Origin: Clostridia bacterium
GTDB lineage: Bacteria > Bacillota_A > Clostridia > Oscillospirales > Acutalibacteraceae
Assembly: GCA_017503305.1 (NCBI GenBank)
Contig: JAFVTJ010000089.1
Location: 1-24,760, forward strand
Reading direction: 5' to 3'
DNA: 24,760 nt
Shown: piece by piece, positions 15,182 to 23,690 of the stretch
How the letters are laid out: every line of letters starts with the position of its first letter
Position numbering within the stretch: position 1 is the first letter of the stretch
Notes under the pieces: generated by a model
Told to the model about the DNA's origin: nothing
Databases searched by the model: none
The model's input: only the letters and a program-made list of their open reading frames with translations
Translations under genes and position numbers: made by a program

Positions 15182-15715
15182 ATGGCAACAACACAATATT
15201 TATTCGCAGGCTTCGGCGGTCAGGGTATACTCTTCTCGGGTAAATTCTTGGCTTACAAGGGTCTTACCGAAGGCAAGCAAGTAAGCTGGCTTCCGTCCTA
15301 TGGTCCCGAAATGCGTGGCGGTACCGCAAGCTGTAGCGTTATTTTAAGCGATACTCCCGTAGGTTCGCCTATCGTATCCAAGCCCGACGTTTTGGTTGCT
15401 ATGAACCTTCCCTCACTTGATAAGTACGAAGACAGCGTAGTAGCAGGCGGTACAATTTTTGTTGATTCAGCTTTAATCGAACGCAAGGTTAAGCGTACTG
15501 ACGTTACCGTTCACTACATCCCCGCAACCAAGCTTGCAAGTGATAACGGTATGCCCACCTTGGCTAATATGATTATTGTTGGTAAAATCTTAAACGAGCT
15601 TGGCGGTTACACTGATGAGGCTGTAAGAGCGGCTCTCGGCAAGGTTATTTCCGCTAAAAGAGCTGATATGTTAGAAGTAAATCTTAAAGCAATGCAAATT
15701 GGTGCAGATAATTAA
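15182..15715 (+). CDS. 2-oxoacid:ferredoxin oxidoreductase, gamma subunit
   Basis: A 177-residue gamma subunit of the POR/KOR/VOR family. It opens with [14 protein letters not shown], the hallmark N-terminal glycine-rich strand-loop. It continues with the conserved [16 protein letters not shown] segment around residues 39-54, which contacts the partner subunits and CoA. The usual length is 175-190. It starts one base after the stop of the beta-subunit gene, so translation is coupled. Confidence 0.94.
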   Translation: MATTQYLFAGFGGQGILFSGKFLAYKGLTEGKQVSWLPSYGPEMRGGTASCSVILSDTPVGSPIVSKPDVLVAMNLPSLDKYEDSVVAGGTIFVDSALIERKVKRTDVTVHYIPATKLASDNGMPTLANMIIVGKILNELGGYTDEAVRAALGKVISAKRADMLEVNLKAMQIGADN

Positions 15716-15727
15716 GGAGTGCTGAAA

Positions 15728-16792
15728 ATGGAAATTAAAATCACAAAGGCTGCTGTTTTAAAGAATAAGCCCGACAACAACAGTTTAGGCTTTGGTAAAA
15801 TTTTTACCGACCACATGTTTATGATGGATTGGAACAAGGAAAAGGGCTGGTACAATGCTCGTATAGTTCCTTTTGAAAACATTTCACTTCATCCCGCTTC
15901 AACCGTTTTACACTACGGTAGCGAAATTTTTGAAGGCTTAAAGGCTTATCGCCGTGCTGACGGTAAGGTTCAGCTTTTTAGACCTATTGAAAATATCAGA
16001 CGTATGAATCGCTCGGCTGAAAGACTTTGTCTTCCCCAAATCCCTGAAGATTTAGCAATGCAGGTGCTTGAAACATTTGTTGAACTTGAAAAAGATTGGA
16101 CACCTTCTGCTGAAGGCACATCACTTTATCTTCGTCCCTTTATGTTCGGTAACGACGAATCTTTAGGTGTTCACGCAGTTCACAATGCAACCTACGTTAT
16201 CATCGCTTCTCCCGTTGGTAGCTACTATCCCGAAGGCATCAACCCTGTTAAAATTATGATTGAAGACGAGGACGTTCGTGCAGTTCGCGGTGGTACAGGC
16301 TACGCTAAGTGCGGCGGTAACTACGCGGCTTCCAACCGTGCGGGCGAACGCGCAGCACAACAAGGCTATTCTCAGGTTTTATGGCTTGACGGTGTTGAAA
16401 GAAAGTATATCGAAGAAGTTGGCGCTATGAACGTGATGTTTAAGATTGGCGGCAAAATTATTACTCCAATGCTTTCAGGCTCTATTCTTCCCGGTATTAC
16501 TCGTATGTCTTGCATCGCAGTTTTAAAGGAAAAGGGCTTCGACGTTGAAGAAAGACTTTTAAGCATTGACGAATTGGCAGATGCACTCGAAAACGGTAAG
16601 CTCGAGGAAGCTTGGGGTTGCGGTACTGCCGCAGTTGTATCTCCCATTGGTGAGCTTTGCTATAAAGGCGTTAAATACTCCGTAAACAATGGCGAAATCG
16701 GTGAAACCACTCAAATGCTTTACGATACCCTTACAGGTATTCAGTGGGGCAAGCTTGAAGATACATTCGGTTGGACACATCCAATTAAATAA
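15728..16792 (+). CDS. ilvE: Branched-chain amino acid aminotransferase (class IV, PLP)
   Basis: A 354-residue fold-IV PLP aminotransferase of the long BCAT type (IlvE). It moves the amino group between glutamate and the branched 2-oxoacids to give Val, Ile or Leu. The PLP lysine is K194 in GYAKCGGNY. Other family marks are LHYGSEIFEGLKAYR (61-75), LYLRPFMFG and YIEEVGAMNVMF. ATG 15728 is chosen over the in-frame GTG at 15719 because AAGGAG (15713-15718) abuts the GTG but is well spaced from the ATG. It is the last gene before a terminator and closes the acid to acyl-CoA to 2-oxoacid to amino-acid sequence of the operon. Confidence 0.94.
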   Translation: MEIKITKAAVLKNKPDNNSLGFGKIFTDHMFMMDWNKEKGWYNARIVPFENISLHPASTVLHYGSEIFEGLKAYRRADGKVQLFRPIENIRRMNRSAERLCLPQIPEDLAMQVLETFVELEKDWTPSAEGTSLYLRPFMFGNDESLGVHAVHNATYVIIASPVGSYYPEGINPVKIMIEDEDVRAVRGGTGYAKCGGNYAASNRAGERAAQQGYSQVLWLDGVERKYIEEVGAMNVMFKIGGKIITPMLSGSILPGITRMSCIAVLKEKGFDVEERLLSIDELADALENGKLEEAWGCGTAAVVSPIGELCYKGVKYSVNNGEIGETTQMLYDTLTGIQWGKLEDTFGWTHPIK

Positions 16793-16800
16793 GAAAAATA

Positions 16801-16829
16801 AAATCCCGTTGCGTTTTGCAACGGGATTT
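16801..16829. terminator. Terminator at the end of the T-box operon
   Basis: A perfect 12-bp stem (AAATCCCGTTGC with its complement) and a five-base loop. The T-rich run on the plus side is weak (TTTCAATTTTC); on the minus side it is stronger (TTTTATTTTTC). It therefore probably serves the convergent small gene too. Confidence 0.85.
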
Positions 16830-16842
16830 CAATTTTCAGCAA

Positions 16843-16983
16843 TTATTCTTCTTCGGTATCACATTCAAGATAATCGCCTTTAATGCGATTTTTGTTCTGC
16901 AACTTATCAAATATTGCAAGAGCACCAACTAGTGCGCCAAACACTGCGAGTAATGAAATTGTTATTTTAAGAAAATTTTTCAT
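16843..16983 (-). CDS. Small membrane protein, 46 residues, unknown function
   Basis: A short open frame with ATG at 16983-16981 and TAA at 16845-16843. It has a good AAAGGCGG ribosome binding site, a fully consensus promoter and a terminator right after it, so it is very likely a real gene. Residues 4-24 are one hydrophobic helix (FLKITISLLAVFGALVGALA). The rest is a polar tail that is basic first (KLQNKNRIKGD) and acidic at the end (CDTEEE), probably cytoplasmic. I do not recognise the family. It lies between the T-box operon and the cardiolipin synthase gene. Confidence 0.8.
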   Translation of the reverse strand: MKNFLKITISLLAVFGALVGALAIFDKLQNKNRIKGDYLECDTEEE

Positions 16984-17015
16984 GCGATAACCGCCTTTCA
17001 TATAGCTTTTTATTT

Positions 17016-17044
17016 ATTATAACAGTAAAAATTAAAAATGTCAA
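17016..17044 (-). promoter_or_regulatory. Consensus sigma-A promoter for the 46-residue gene
   Basis: The minus strand reads TTGACA (17044-17039), a 17-bp spacer and TATAAT (17021-17016), both perfect. It directly abuts the stop codon of the cardiolipin synthase gene. Confidence 0.88.
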
Positions 17045-18577
17045 TTACATTAACGGACCAAAAATATGCAAAATTGCTTGTTTTAGTCGCAATTTTAAGG
17101 GACGCTTTTTCCAATTTTTTAGGGTTATCTCTTTCGAAACGGCTAAAACCTCGCGAAAATGTTGTTTTATATCAAGCGCGGCTTCCTTATTGTCAAGCCA
17201 AACGCCACATTCAAAATGGAAAACAAAACTGCGATAGTCCATATTAACAGAGCCTACGGTTGAAATACAGTCATCCGACAAAAAGATTTTAGAATGTAAA
17301 AAACCGGGGGTGTACTCATATATTTTAACACCCGCTTGTAATAACTCGAGATAGTTGTACTGAGTGACATTGTGCACGTACCATTTATCCGGAATGTGTG
17401 GTGTTACAATGCAAACCTCAATGCCCGATTTTGCCGCCATACAAAGTGTGGAGGTCATCATATCGTCAATTACAAGGTAGGGGGTCATTATATAAACGTA
17501 TTTTTGGGCCGAGTTTAAAATTTGGGAATAAATGCCTTCGGCGGGGTTGTTAAGGTTTAGCGGACCGTCGCTATAAGGTATTGCAAAGCCGTCGTCTACA
17601 ATATTGGTTTCTTTAATGCGGGGCGCGGCGTCAATACGCTTGCCTGTAATAAATTCCCACATGGTAAGGAACATACAAAGAAAGCTTGTAACGGCGTTGC
17701 CCTTAATAATAACACCGCTGTCCATCCAATGCCCGAAGCGTTCTTCATAGTTTATATATTCATCGCCTATGTTTATACCGCCCGTAAAGGCTAAAATGCC
17801 GTCGATAACTACAATTTTGCGGTGGTTGCGGTTATTAAGGAAGTTGTTAAACAAAGGATAAATGGGGTTAAAAATCGAGATTTCAATACCGTCTTTTCTG
17901 ATTTTTTGCAAAAAGCCTTTGTGCTGACGCTTTATAGAGCCAAAATCGTCAAAAATAATTTTAATTTCAACGCCTTCTTTGGCTTTTTGCTTTAAAATGG
18001 CGTAAATTTTATCCCACATATAGCCTTCAGCAATAATGAAAAATTCAAGATAAATATATTCTTTTGCGTTTTCAAGCTCTTCCAAAAGGCGTTCAAAATA
18101 TCTTTCGCCCGAGGGTAAATATTCGGCCGAGGTGTTGCTATAAAGGGGAGAATTGGCTTCGTTTGTTAAATATTCCGCCTGGCGCGAGTGCGGCATATCA
18201 AAGTATCGTATACTGTTGAGTGCCGAATCGTCCATTTTAAGATAGGGCTTGTAGTGTGATTCGCAGGCACGCATTTTTTTGCGAAGATGCGGTAAAACTC
18301 TTCCGCCGCCCCATAATAAGTAAATCGAAATGCCGAAAATGGGGAATATAAGGATAAAAACTATCCAAGTGATTTTATGGTCGGGGTTGCCACGTTTATT
18401 AATAATGAAAATGGAGGTTATTGCGCCCAAAACCATTGAAATGGTAAAACCCCAAACCGAATAAAGACTGGAATCATAGATTAAGAAAAACAAAAAGGCT
18501 AATTGTAAAACTAAAAGCAATGCCGAAATTAAAATGCGGTTTTGCATTCTTATACCGCGGTTATGCTTTTTTTTCAT
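17045..18577 (-). CDS. cls: Cardiolipin synthase (phospholipase D superfamily)
   Basis: A 510-residue membrane enzyme that joins two phosphatidylglycerol molecules to make cardiolipin. Two N-terminal membrane helices (about 15-60) precede two PLD domains. The first HKD motif has H252, K254 and D259 (NHRKIVVID), and the second has H428, K430 and D435 (HSKIFLSDD). Both are intact, with GGINIGDEY and GSVNMDYRS following. ATG at 18577 is chosen because a strong AAGGAGG lies just upstream; an in-frame ATG at 18625 would sit above the predicted transcription start. Length and topology are normal for Firmicute Cls. Confidence 0.93.
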   Translation of the reverse strand: MKKKHNRGIRMQNRILISALLLVLQLAFLFFLIYDSSLYSVWGFTISMVLGAITSIFIINKRGNPDHKITWIVFILIFPIFGISIYLLWGGGRVLPHLRKKMRACESHYKPYLKMDDSALNSIRYFDMPHSRQAEYLTNEANSPLYSNTSAEYLPSGERYFERLLEELENAKEYIYLEFFIIAEGYMWDKIYAILKQKAKEGVEIKIIFDDFGSIKRQHKGFLQKIRKDGIEISIFNPIYPLFNNFLNNRNHRKIVVIDGILAFTGGINIGDEYINYEERFGHWMDSGVIIKGNAVTSFLCMFLTMWEFITGKRIDAAPRIKETNIVDDGFAIPYSDGPLNLNNPAEGIYSQILNSAQKYVYIMTPYLVIDDMMTSTLCMAAKSGIEVCIVTPHIPDKWYVHNVTQYNYLELLQAGVKIYEYTPGFLHSKIFLSDDCISTVGSVNMDYRSFVFHFECGVWLDNKEAALDIKQHFREVLAVSKEITLKNWKKRPLKLRLKQAILHIFGPLM

Positions 18578-18615
18578 ATTTATACCTCCTTTTTGTAAAA
18601 AATGTATTTTTATAT

Positions 18616-18644
18616 ATTTTAGCATAAATTTTTAAAATTTTCAA
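18616..18644 (-). promoter_or_regulatory. Predicted promoter for cls
   Basis: The minus strand has TTGAAA (18644-18639), a 17-bp spacer and TAAAAT (18621-18616). It gives a leader of about 30 bases to the ATG at 18577 and diverges from the yfmF promoter. Confidence 0.65.
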
Positions 18645-18651
18645 TTAGTAG

Positions 18652-18680
18652 TGGAAAAAATAATCTATGTATGTTATAAT
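18652..18680 (+). promoter_or_regulatory. Predicted promoter for the yfmF-yfmH-lgt-folD run
   Basis: TGGAAA (18652-18657), a 17-bp spacer and a perfect TATAAT (18675-18680), about 30 bases before the ATG of yfmF. The -35 matches the consensus at four of six positions. Confidence 0.55.
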
Positions 18681-18712
18681 TTTAAGGAATAAACTTTTAT
18701 AGGGGATCCAAA

Positions 18713-19996
18713 ATGTCAAACAAAATTACCTTAAAGGCCGAGGGTTTAGAGGGGCTTTTTATTGCCAATAACCGCTTTAACACCACTTCGGTATCCTTCA
18801 ATTTTTATTTGCCAATGAGTAAGGAAACAGTGGCGGAAAACGCACTGCTGCCTTTTATTCTAACCTCTTGCAGTAAGGATTACCCCTCCTTTACAGCGCT
18901 TAATTTAAAGCTTAACAAGCTTTATGGCGCAAGGGTTAATGCAAGCTGCGAAAAATTTGCCGATTGTCAACTGCTTAGAATGAGCGTTTCGGTTATTGAT
19001 GATAGGTTTTCCTTTGATAGCGATTCGCTTGTAAAGGAAGCAAGCGAGCTTTTGTTAAAGCTTATCTTTAATCCCAACGTTGAAGATGAAGCCTTTTTGG
19101 AATGTGATGTTGAACGCGAAAAGCGTAAGGCTATTGAACATATTAAGGGCGAAATTGCCGAAAAGCGTATTTATGCTAAAAACCGCCTTATAAGCGAAAT
19201 GTTTGCAGGCACACCTTACGGCATTCCAAAATGCGGCACTGTAGACGACGTTAAAAAGGTTACACCCAAAAGTCTTTACAAGGCTTGGAAAAATATGTTA
19301 GAAACTGCATTTGTGCGTGTGCACGTTGTGGGTGCGGCAGTACCCCAAAAGCTTTTTGAAGATATTAAAAGTAAGTTTGAAACCTTAGAAAGACACAATA
19401 TTACCGATTACAAGGCTTGTGCCCCTGCTAAGCCTGCTAAAAAGGTTAATACCGTAACTGACAAAATGGACGTTAAACAGGGTAAAATTGTTATGGGCTT
19501 TTCTACCGATATGTACGGCGATGACGACGTATCCTTGCCGCTTATGGTTATGTGCGATATTTTTGGCGGTGGGCCGTATTCGCGCTTGTTTACAAACGTG
19601 CGTGAAAAAATGAGCCTTTGCTATTATTGTGCCGCACGTTCAATTCGCTTTAAGGGACTTTTAATGGTTGATTCGGGTGTTGAGGTGGAAAATGCCGACA
19701 AGGCTATTGACGAAATACTCAACCAGCTTGAAATTATGAAAAAGGGCGAATTTAGCGATAGTGAGTTTGAATCTTCAATTAAAAGTATTTGCGATTCACT
19801 TAATACGTACTATGACAGTCAAGGCGCACTTGACTTGTGGTATGCATTAAAGATTTGCAACGAAAATATTTATTCCCCACAGGATATTATTGAAAAAATT
19901 AAGCAAATCACACGCGAGGACGTCATCTATGCCGCGCGCGGTGTAAATCTTCACACTGTCTATAAGCTTTTACCAAGGGAGGGTGTAATATGCTAA
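18713..19996 (+). CDS. yfmF: M16 peptidase-like protein YfmF (non-catalytic partner)
   Basis: A 427-residue insulinase-fold protein of the type annotated as YfmF (ymfF in B. subtilis naming). It lacks the zinc motif HxxEH in its N-terminal half: the matching region reads ENALLPFILTSCSK. It is therefore expected to be the inactive half of a two-protein M16 complex, with the active partner encoded next. The C-terminal half contains the usual FGGGPYSRLFTNVREK segment of M16 C domains. The pair has been linked by neighbourhood to elongation factor P modification in bacilli; that role is not shown here. It overlaps the next gene by 7 bases. Confidence 0.9.
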   Translation: MSNKITLKAEGLEGLFIANNRFNTTSVSFNFYLPMSKETVAENALLPFILTSCSKDYPSFTALNLKLNKLYGARVNASCEKFADCQLLRMSVSVIDDRFSFDSDSLVKEASELLLKLIFNPNVEDEAFLECDVEREKRKAIEHIKGEIAEKRIYAKNRLISEMFAGTPYGIPKCGTVDDVKKVTPKSLYKAWKNMLETAFVRVHVVGAAVPQKLFEDIKSKFETLERHNITDYKACAPAKPAKKVNTVTDKMDVKQGKIVMGFSTDMYGDDDVSLPLMVMCDIFGGGPYSRLFTNVREKMSLCYYCAARSIRFKGLLMVDSGVEVENADKAIDEILNQLEIMKKGEFSDSEFESSIKSICDSLNTYYDSQGALDLWYALKICNENIYSPQDIIEKIKQITREDVIYAARGVNLHTVYKLLPREGVIC

Positions 19997-21258
19997 AAGA
20001 AATTATTACAAGCGATATTGGCGAAAGCTATGTAAAAGCGGTACACTCTTCGGGGCTTAAGATATATATCTTGGAAAAGCCGCAGTATAACTCGTGTTAT
20101 GCAATTTTTGGCACTAAGTATGGCTCTATTGATAACTGCTTTTCAGTGAATGGAGAGCAAACCCAAGTGCCCGAGGGAATTGCCCATTTTTTAGAGCACA
20201 AGCTTTTTGAAAGCGAGGATGGCGACGCCTTTTCAAAATATGCTAAAACAGGCGCTCATGCTAATGCCTTTACCTCGTTTGACAAAACCTGTTACCTTTT
20301 CTCTTGCTCTAATTTATTTTATGAAAATTTGGAAATTTTGCTTTCCTTTGTGCAGTCTCCCTATTTTACCGAAGCGACAGTTCAAAAAGAACAGGGCATA
20401 ATCGGTCAGGAAATTCGTATGTATGACGACAGCCCCGGTTGGCGCGTAACCTTTAATATGCTTTTGGCAATGTATAAAAATCATCCCGTAAGGATTGATA
20501 TTGCCGGCACAACCGACAGTATTGCCAAAATAAATGCCAATTTGCTTTATAAATGCTATAACACCTTCTACAACCCTTCAAATATGTTTTTGTGTATTGC
20601 GGGCAACGTTGAAACCGAAAAGATACTTAAAATGGTTGAAAAGGGAATAAAAGAATCTACCCCGCTTGAAATTGAGCGTGTTAAGCCGAACGAACCCCAA
20701 GAGGTTTTAAAGCCGGTTGTTGAGCAGGCCTTGCCTGTAGCGCAACCTATATTCAGCTTTGGTTACAAGCTTCCGGCCGATAAAATACCCACAGTAAAGG
20801 AACGCATTTGCACCGAAATTTTGCTTGAAGCCCTTGCGGGAGATTGCTCGCCACTTTACAAGCGTTTAATGGAGGACGGACTCATTAACGATGAGTTTTC
20901 CTTTGAGCATTTTTGTGGGGACGGCTATAATGCAATTATTTTTGAGGGCGAATCGGTTGATCCTAAAAGGGTTGCGGATGAAATAAAGGCCGAAATTTGC
21001 CGTATGGCTGAAGAAGGCATAAATAAAAAGCTTTTTGCCGCCATTCACCGTGGCCTTTACGGCAACGCTATAAGAGGCTTTAACAATGTTGAAGGCATTG
21101 TAATGCAAATGGTAGATGCCGCTATGAATGACACCTGCCTTTTTGATGAAATTAAGTATTTAAAGTCTATTACTGTGGATGACGTGATGAAACGCTTGGC
21201 ATTTTTAGATAACGAAAAGACCGTTTTATCAATAATCAATCCCTTAAGTGAGGAATAA
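19990..21258 (+). CDS. yfmH: M16 zinc metallopeptidase YfmH
   Basis: A 422-residue M16 peptidase with the inverted zinc motif H66-F-L-E69-H70, a downstream Glu in QKEQGIIGQEIRMY as third ligand, and the NAFTS segment typical of the family. It is expected to be cytosolic, as no signal peptide is seen, and to work with YfmF, whose gene overlaps it. The C-terminal domain ends with a standard helix. Its start is the ATG at 19990, preceded by GGGAGGGT inside the end of yfmF. The natural substrate is unknown. Confidence 0.93.
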   Translation: MLKEIITSDIGESYVKAVHSSGLKIYILEKPQYNSCYAIFGTKYGSIDNCFSVNGEQTQVPEGIAHFLEHKLFESEDGDAFSKYAKTGAHANAFTSFDKTCYLFSCSNLFYENLEILLSFVQSPYFTEATVQKEQGIIGQEIRMYDDSPGWRVTFNMLLAMYKNHPVRIDIAGTTDSIAKINANLLYKCYNTFYNPSNMFLCIAGNVETEKILKMVEKGIKESTPLEIERVKPNEPQEVLKPVVEQALPVAQPIFSFGYKLPADKIPTVKERICTEILLEALAGDCSPLYKRLMEDGLINDEFSFEHFCGDGYNAIIFEGESVDPKRVADEIKAEICRMAEEGINKKLFAAIHRGLYGNAIRGFNNVEGIVMQMVDAAMNDTCLFDEIKYLKSITVDDVMKRLAFLDNEKTVLSIINPLSEE

Positions 21259-21261
21259 TTT

Positions 21262-22140
21262 ATGACATATGACGTTATTATTTTTGGAATACATTTAACA
21301 TTAAAGCCGGTTGCTTTTACTTTGCCTATTGGTGCAAACGGCTGGAATATTTATTGGTACGGTATAATTATTGCTTTAGGTTTTACCTTGGCTATTGTTT
21401 ACGGTATGCGCAATGCTGAGCGCTTGGGGTTGAATAAAGACCGTATGATTGATGCCGTGTTAATAGTAACACCTATTGCAATTTTTTGCGCCCGTACATA
21501 TTACGTCTTGTTCGACGGCGTTAAGTGTGAAAGCATATCAGACTTTTTCGGCTTTGGCAGTTCTGCAGGCTTTGCCGGCATTGCAATTTACGGTGGTGTT
21601 ATAGGTGCTTTTGTTTCGGGCGCTATTGTTTGTAAGATATTGAAAATAAAAATCGCCGATATGTTTGATTTGGCAGCCTTGGGCTTTCTTATAGGCCAGG
21701 GTATTGGCCGTTGGGGCAACTTTGTTAATCAAGAAGCCTACGGCGCTTTTACAGGCAGCAGTTGGTGGGGTATGCAAAGCAACAAAACAAATTACGAAAT
21801 GGGCGAAGGCCTTGTTCACCCCTGCTTTTTGTATGAATCAATTTGGTGCCTTTTAGGTCTTTTAATAATTCATAAGTTAAGTAAAAAGCGTCGTTTTAGC
21901 GGCGAGGTATTTTTAATGTATTGCGCTTGGTATGGATTTGGCCGTGGCTTTATTGAAATTTTACGCACCGACAGTCTTATGTGGGGCGCTATTAAGGTTT
22001 CCTGCCTTGTGGGCTTCTTGGCTTGCGCTGTAAGTATAACACTTATTGTTGTTTTGCGTAAAAGAATAAAGCAAGAATCGGGCGAATATGCCGCAGTTTT
22101 TAGCGAAAATATGGAGAACGAAAATGTACAAGAAGATTGA
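21262..22140 (+). CDS. lgt: Prolipoprotein diacylglyceryl transferase
   Basis: A 292-residue inner-membrane enzyme that transfers diacylglycerol from phosphatidylglycerol to the lipobox cysteine of prelipoproteins. The signature [13 protein letters not shown] includes R150, N153, N156 and E158, followed by [10 protein letters not shown]. About seven membrane helices are visible. The segment that reads HGGLIG in E. coli is YGGVIG here, so the E. coli His103 position is Tyr; I recall this variant from other clostridial Lgt proteins, but have not checked it. It starts three bases after yfmH and overlaps folD by 17 bases. The 5'-nucleotidase lipoprotein elsewhere in the window would be among its substrates. 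Confidence 0.95.
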   Translation: MTYDVIIFGIHLTLKPVAFTLPIGANGWNIYWYGIIIALGFTLAIVYGMRNAERLGLNKDRMIDAVLIVTPIAIFCARTYYVLFDGVKCESISDFFGFGSSAGFAGIAIYGGVIGAFVSGAIVCKILKIKIADMFDLAALGFLIGQGIGRWGNFVNQEAYGAFTGSSWWGMQSNKTNYEMGEGLVHPCFLYESIWCLLGLLIIHKLSKKRRFSGEVFLMYCAWYGFGRGFIEILRTDSLMWGAIKVSCLVGFLACAVSITLIVVLRKRIKQESGEYAAVFSENMENENVQED

Positions 22141-22972
22141 TGGCAAACTAATTTCGGCCGCGGTTAAGGAACGTGTTAAACTCGAGGTTGAAGCCTTAAA
22201 AAGCGTGGGCATAACCACAGGCCTTGCGGTTATTATCGTGGGTGAAGACCCGGCTTCTAAGGTTTACGTTGCTAATAAGAAAAAGGCTTGCGAGGCTTTG
22301 GGCATTATTTCGGAAGAATATGCCTTGCCCGAAACCACCACCCAAGAAGAACTTTTGGCACTTATTGATGAGCTTAACCATAAAAAGAGTATAAACGGCA
22401 TTTTGTGTCAGTTGCCGCTTCCAAAGCACCTTGATGAGCAAGCGGTAATTAACGCAATTTTGCCCGAAAAGGACGTGGATGCATTCCACCCAATAAACGT
22501 GGGTAAAATTATGCTTGGTGAGTATGATTTCGTGCCTTGCACACCTGCCGGCATTATGGAAATGCTTCAATATGAAAACATTGATATTGAGGGTAAAACC
22601 TGCGTGGTTATAGGCCGTTCTAACATTGTTGGCAAGCCTATGGGTATGCTTCTCCTTCACAAAAACGGCACGGTTACTATTTGTCATTCAAGAACCAAGG
22701 ATTTGAGTGAGGTTTGCAAGAATGCCGATATTTTGGTGGCGGCCGTTGGTAGACCAAACTTTGTAACTGCTGATATGGTAAAAGAAGGCGCCGTTGTTAT
22801 TGACGTTGGTATTAACCGCGTGGATGGCAAGCTTGTGGGCGACGTTGATTTTGAAGCGGTTAAGGACAAATGCTCAGCCATTACACCCGTACCGGGCGGT
22901 GTAGGACCAATGACCATTGCAATGCTTATGCAAAACACACTTACCGCTGCAAAAAAGCAAAATAACAGGTGA
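22124..22972 (+). CDS. folD: Bifunctional methylenetetrahydrofolate dehydrogenase / methenyltetrahydrofolate cyclohydrolase
   Basis: A 282-residue cytosolic enzyme of one-carbon metabolism. It interconverts 5,10-methylene-THF, 5,10-methenyl-THF and 10-formyl-THF with NADP(H). Family marks in order: the Y-x3-K catalytic pair in [31 protein letters not shown], the Rossmann segment [22 protein letters not shown], and [16 protein letters not shown] near the C-terminus. ATG 22124 is used because it has GGAG seven bases upstream and gives the normal length; an earlier in-frame ATG at 22088 would add 12 residues without support. It overlaps the end of lgt. Confidence 0.96.
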   Translation: MYKKIDGKLISAAVKERVKLEVEALKSVGITTGLAVIIVGEDPASKVYVANKKKACEALGIISEEYALPETTTQEELLALIDELNHKKSINGILCQLPLPKHLDEQAVINAILPEKDVDAFHPINVGKIMLGEYDFVPCTPAGIMEMLQYENIDIEGKTCVVIGRSNIVGKPMGMLLLHKNGTVTICHSRTKDLSEVCKNADILVAAVGRPNFVTADMVKEGAVVIDVGINRVDGKLVGDVDFEAVKDKCSAITPVPGGVGPMTIAMLMQNTLTAAKKQNNR

Positions 22973-22977
22973 TTTTA

Positions 22978-23601
22978 GTGGTTAAGAAAATACTTTGTTT
23001 TATAGTGGCATTTGCCTTATGCTTTTCTTTTTCGGTTTTGGCCGAGGAAGAATTCGCGGTTTACGGCGAAGATGATATAGAATTATTCTGCCGCGCTTTT
23101 GATATGGATGATTGCGAAATTGTTGATTATGTAAATGAAAACAATATAACCTATCTTGCTATAAACCGTGATAACACAAAGCAAATTAAACGCAGTGAGA
23201 TAGTCGATGCATTTTCTCAAAAAGTGGTCGATTTTAACGTTTTGGCGGATGATAAAATTAAAAATCTTGCCAATGAAATTTCCGGTTTTGAAAATTCCAA
23301 GGGCGAAGTGGTAACCATCCGTGGCTACAAACTTTTAAAAAGTGAGCTTAAAACCGAAGATAGCGGAGGGGAATATGTTTTAACCCAGTTTGTAACGGTT
23401 AAAAACAGTAAAAAAATAATCCTTTCGTTTTATACGGCGAGCAATGCCGACAGAGCCTACATTGAGGATGCTTTAAAGGATCAATTCCCAAAAGAAAAAA
23501 ACTTTAAACCCGTTGCAATAGTGGGTACGGTGGCCTTTTCTTTGGCGATTGTGGTGGCTTTAGTCCTTATAATTGCCGAATTTCGAAAAAAAGAAGATTA
23601 A
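22978..23601 (+). CDS. Secreted, C-terminally membrane-anchored protein of unknown function
   Basis: A 207-residue protein I do not recognise. Residues 1-22 form a signal peptide (MVKKILCFIVAFALCFSFSV then LA, cleavage likely after Ala22). The middle part, about 150 residues, is acidic and soluble and should lie outside the membrane. A single helix near 178-200 (VAIVGTVAFSLAIVVALVLI) precedes a short charged cytoplasmic tail, FRKKED. GTG at 22978 is preferred because AGGTGA lies five bases before it; a GTG at 22969 is also in frame. It follows folD directly and precedes ypeB, so a link with the sporulation gene is possible but unproved. Confidence 0.8.
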   Translation: MVKKILCFIVAFALCFSFSVLAEEEFAVYGEDDIELFCRAFDMDDCEIVDYVNENNITYLAINRDNTKQIKRSEIVDAFSQKVVDFNVLADDKIKNLANEISGFENSKGEVVTIRGYKLLKSELKTEDSGGEYVLTQFVTVKNSKKIILSFYTASNADRAYIEDALKDQFPKEKNFKPVAIVGTVAFSLAIVVALVLIIAEFRKKED

Positions 23602-23606
23602 CTTTT

Positions 23607-23690
23607 CAAGCCTTACAAATATTTTGTTAAATTTTGTTAATAATACCCTTGTGGTGATTATTATGAAAAAACGAAATATTGTAAGGCTTG
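23607..23690 (+). repeat. Inverted repeat flanking the ypeB start, followed by a T-rich run
   Basis: CAAGCCTTACAAATATT (23607-23623) is matched by its reverse complement AATATTGTAAGGCTTG (23675-23690) with one unpaired base, giving 16 pairs. The 51-base loop contains the ribosome binding site and start codon of ypeB. TTTCTTTTTT follows at 23691-23700. It could fold in mRNA as an attenuator or translation-control hairpin; no function is shown. Confidence 0.55.

Noticed and set aside
13149..15715. Pyruvate, 2-oxoglutarate or indolepyruvate:ferredoxin oxidoreductase
   Set aside because: Indolepyruvate enzymes have a long fused alpha subunit, which is absent. KOR shares the layout and cannot be excluded by sequence, but the aminotransferase and branched-chain T-boxes favour VOR.
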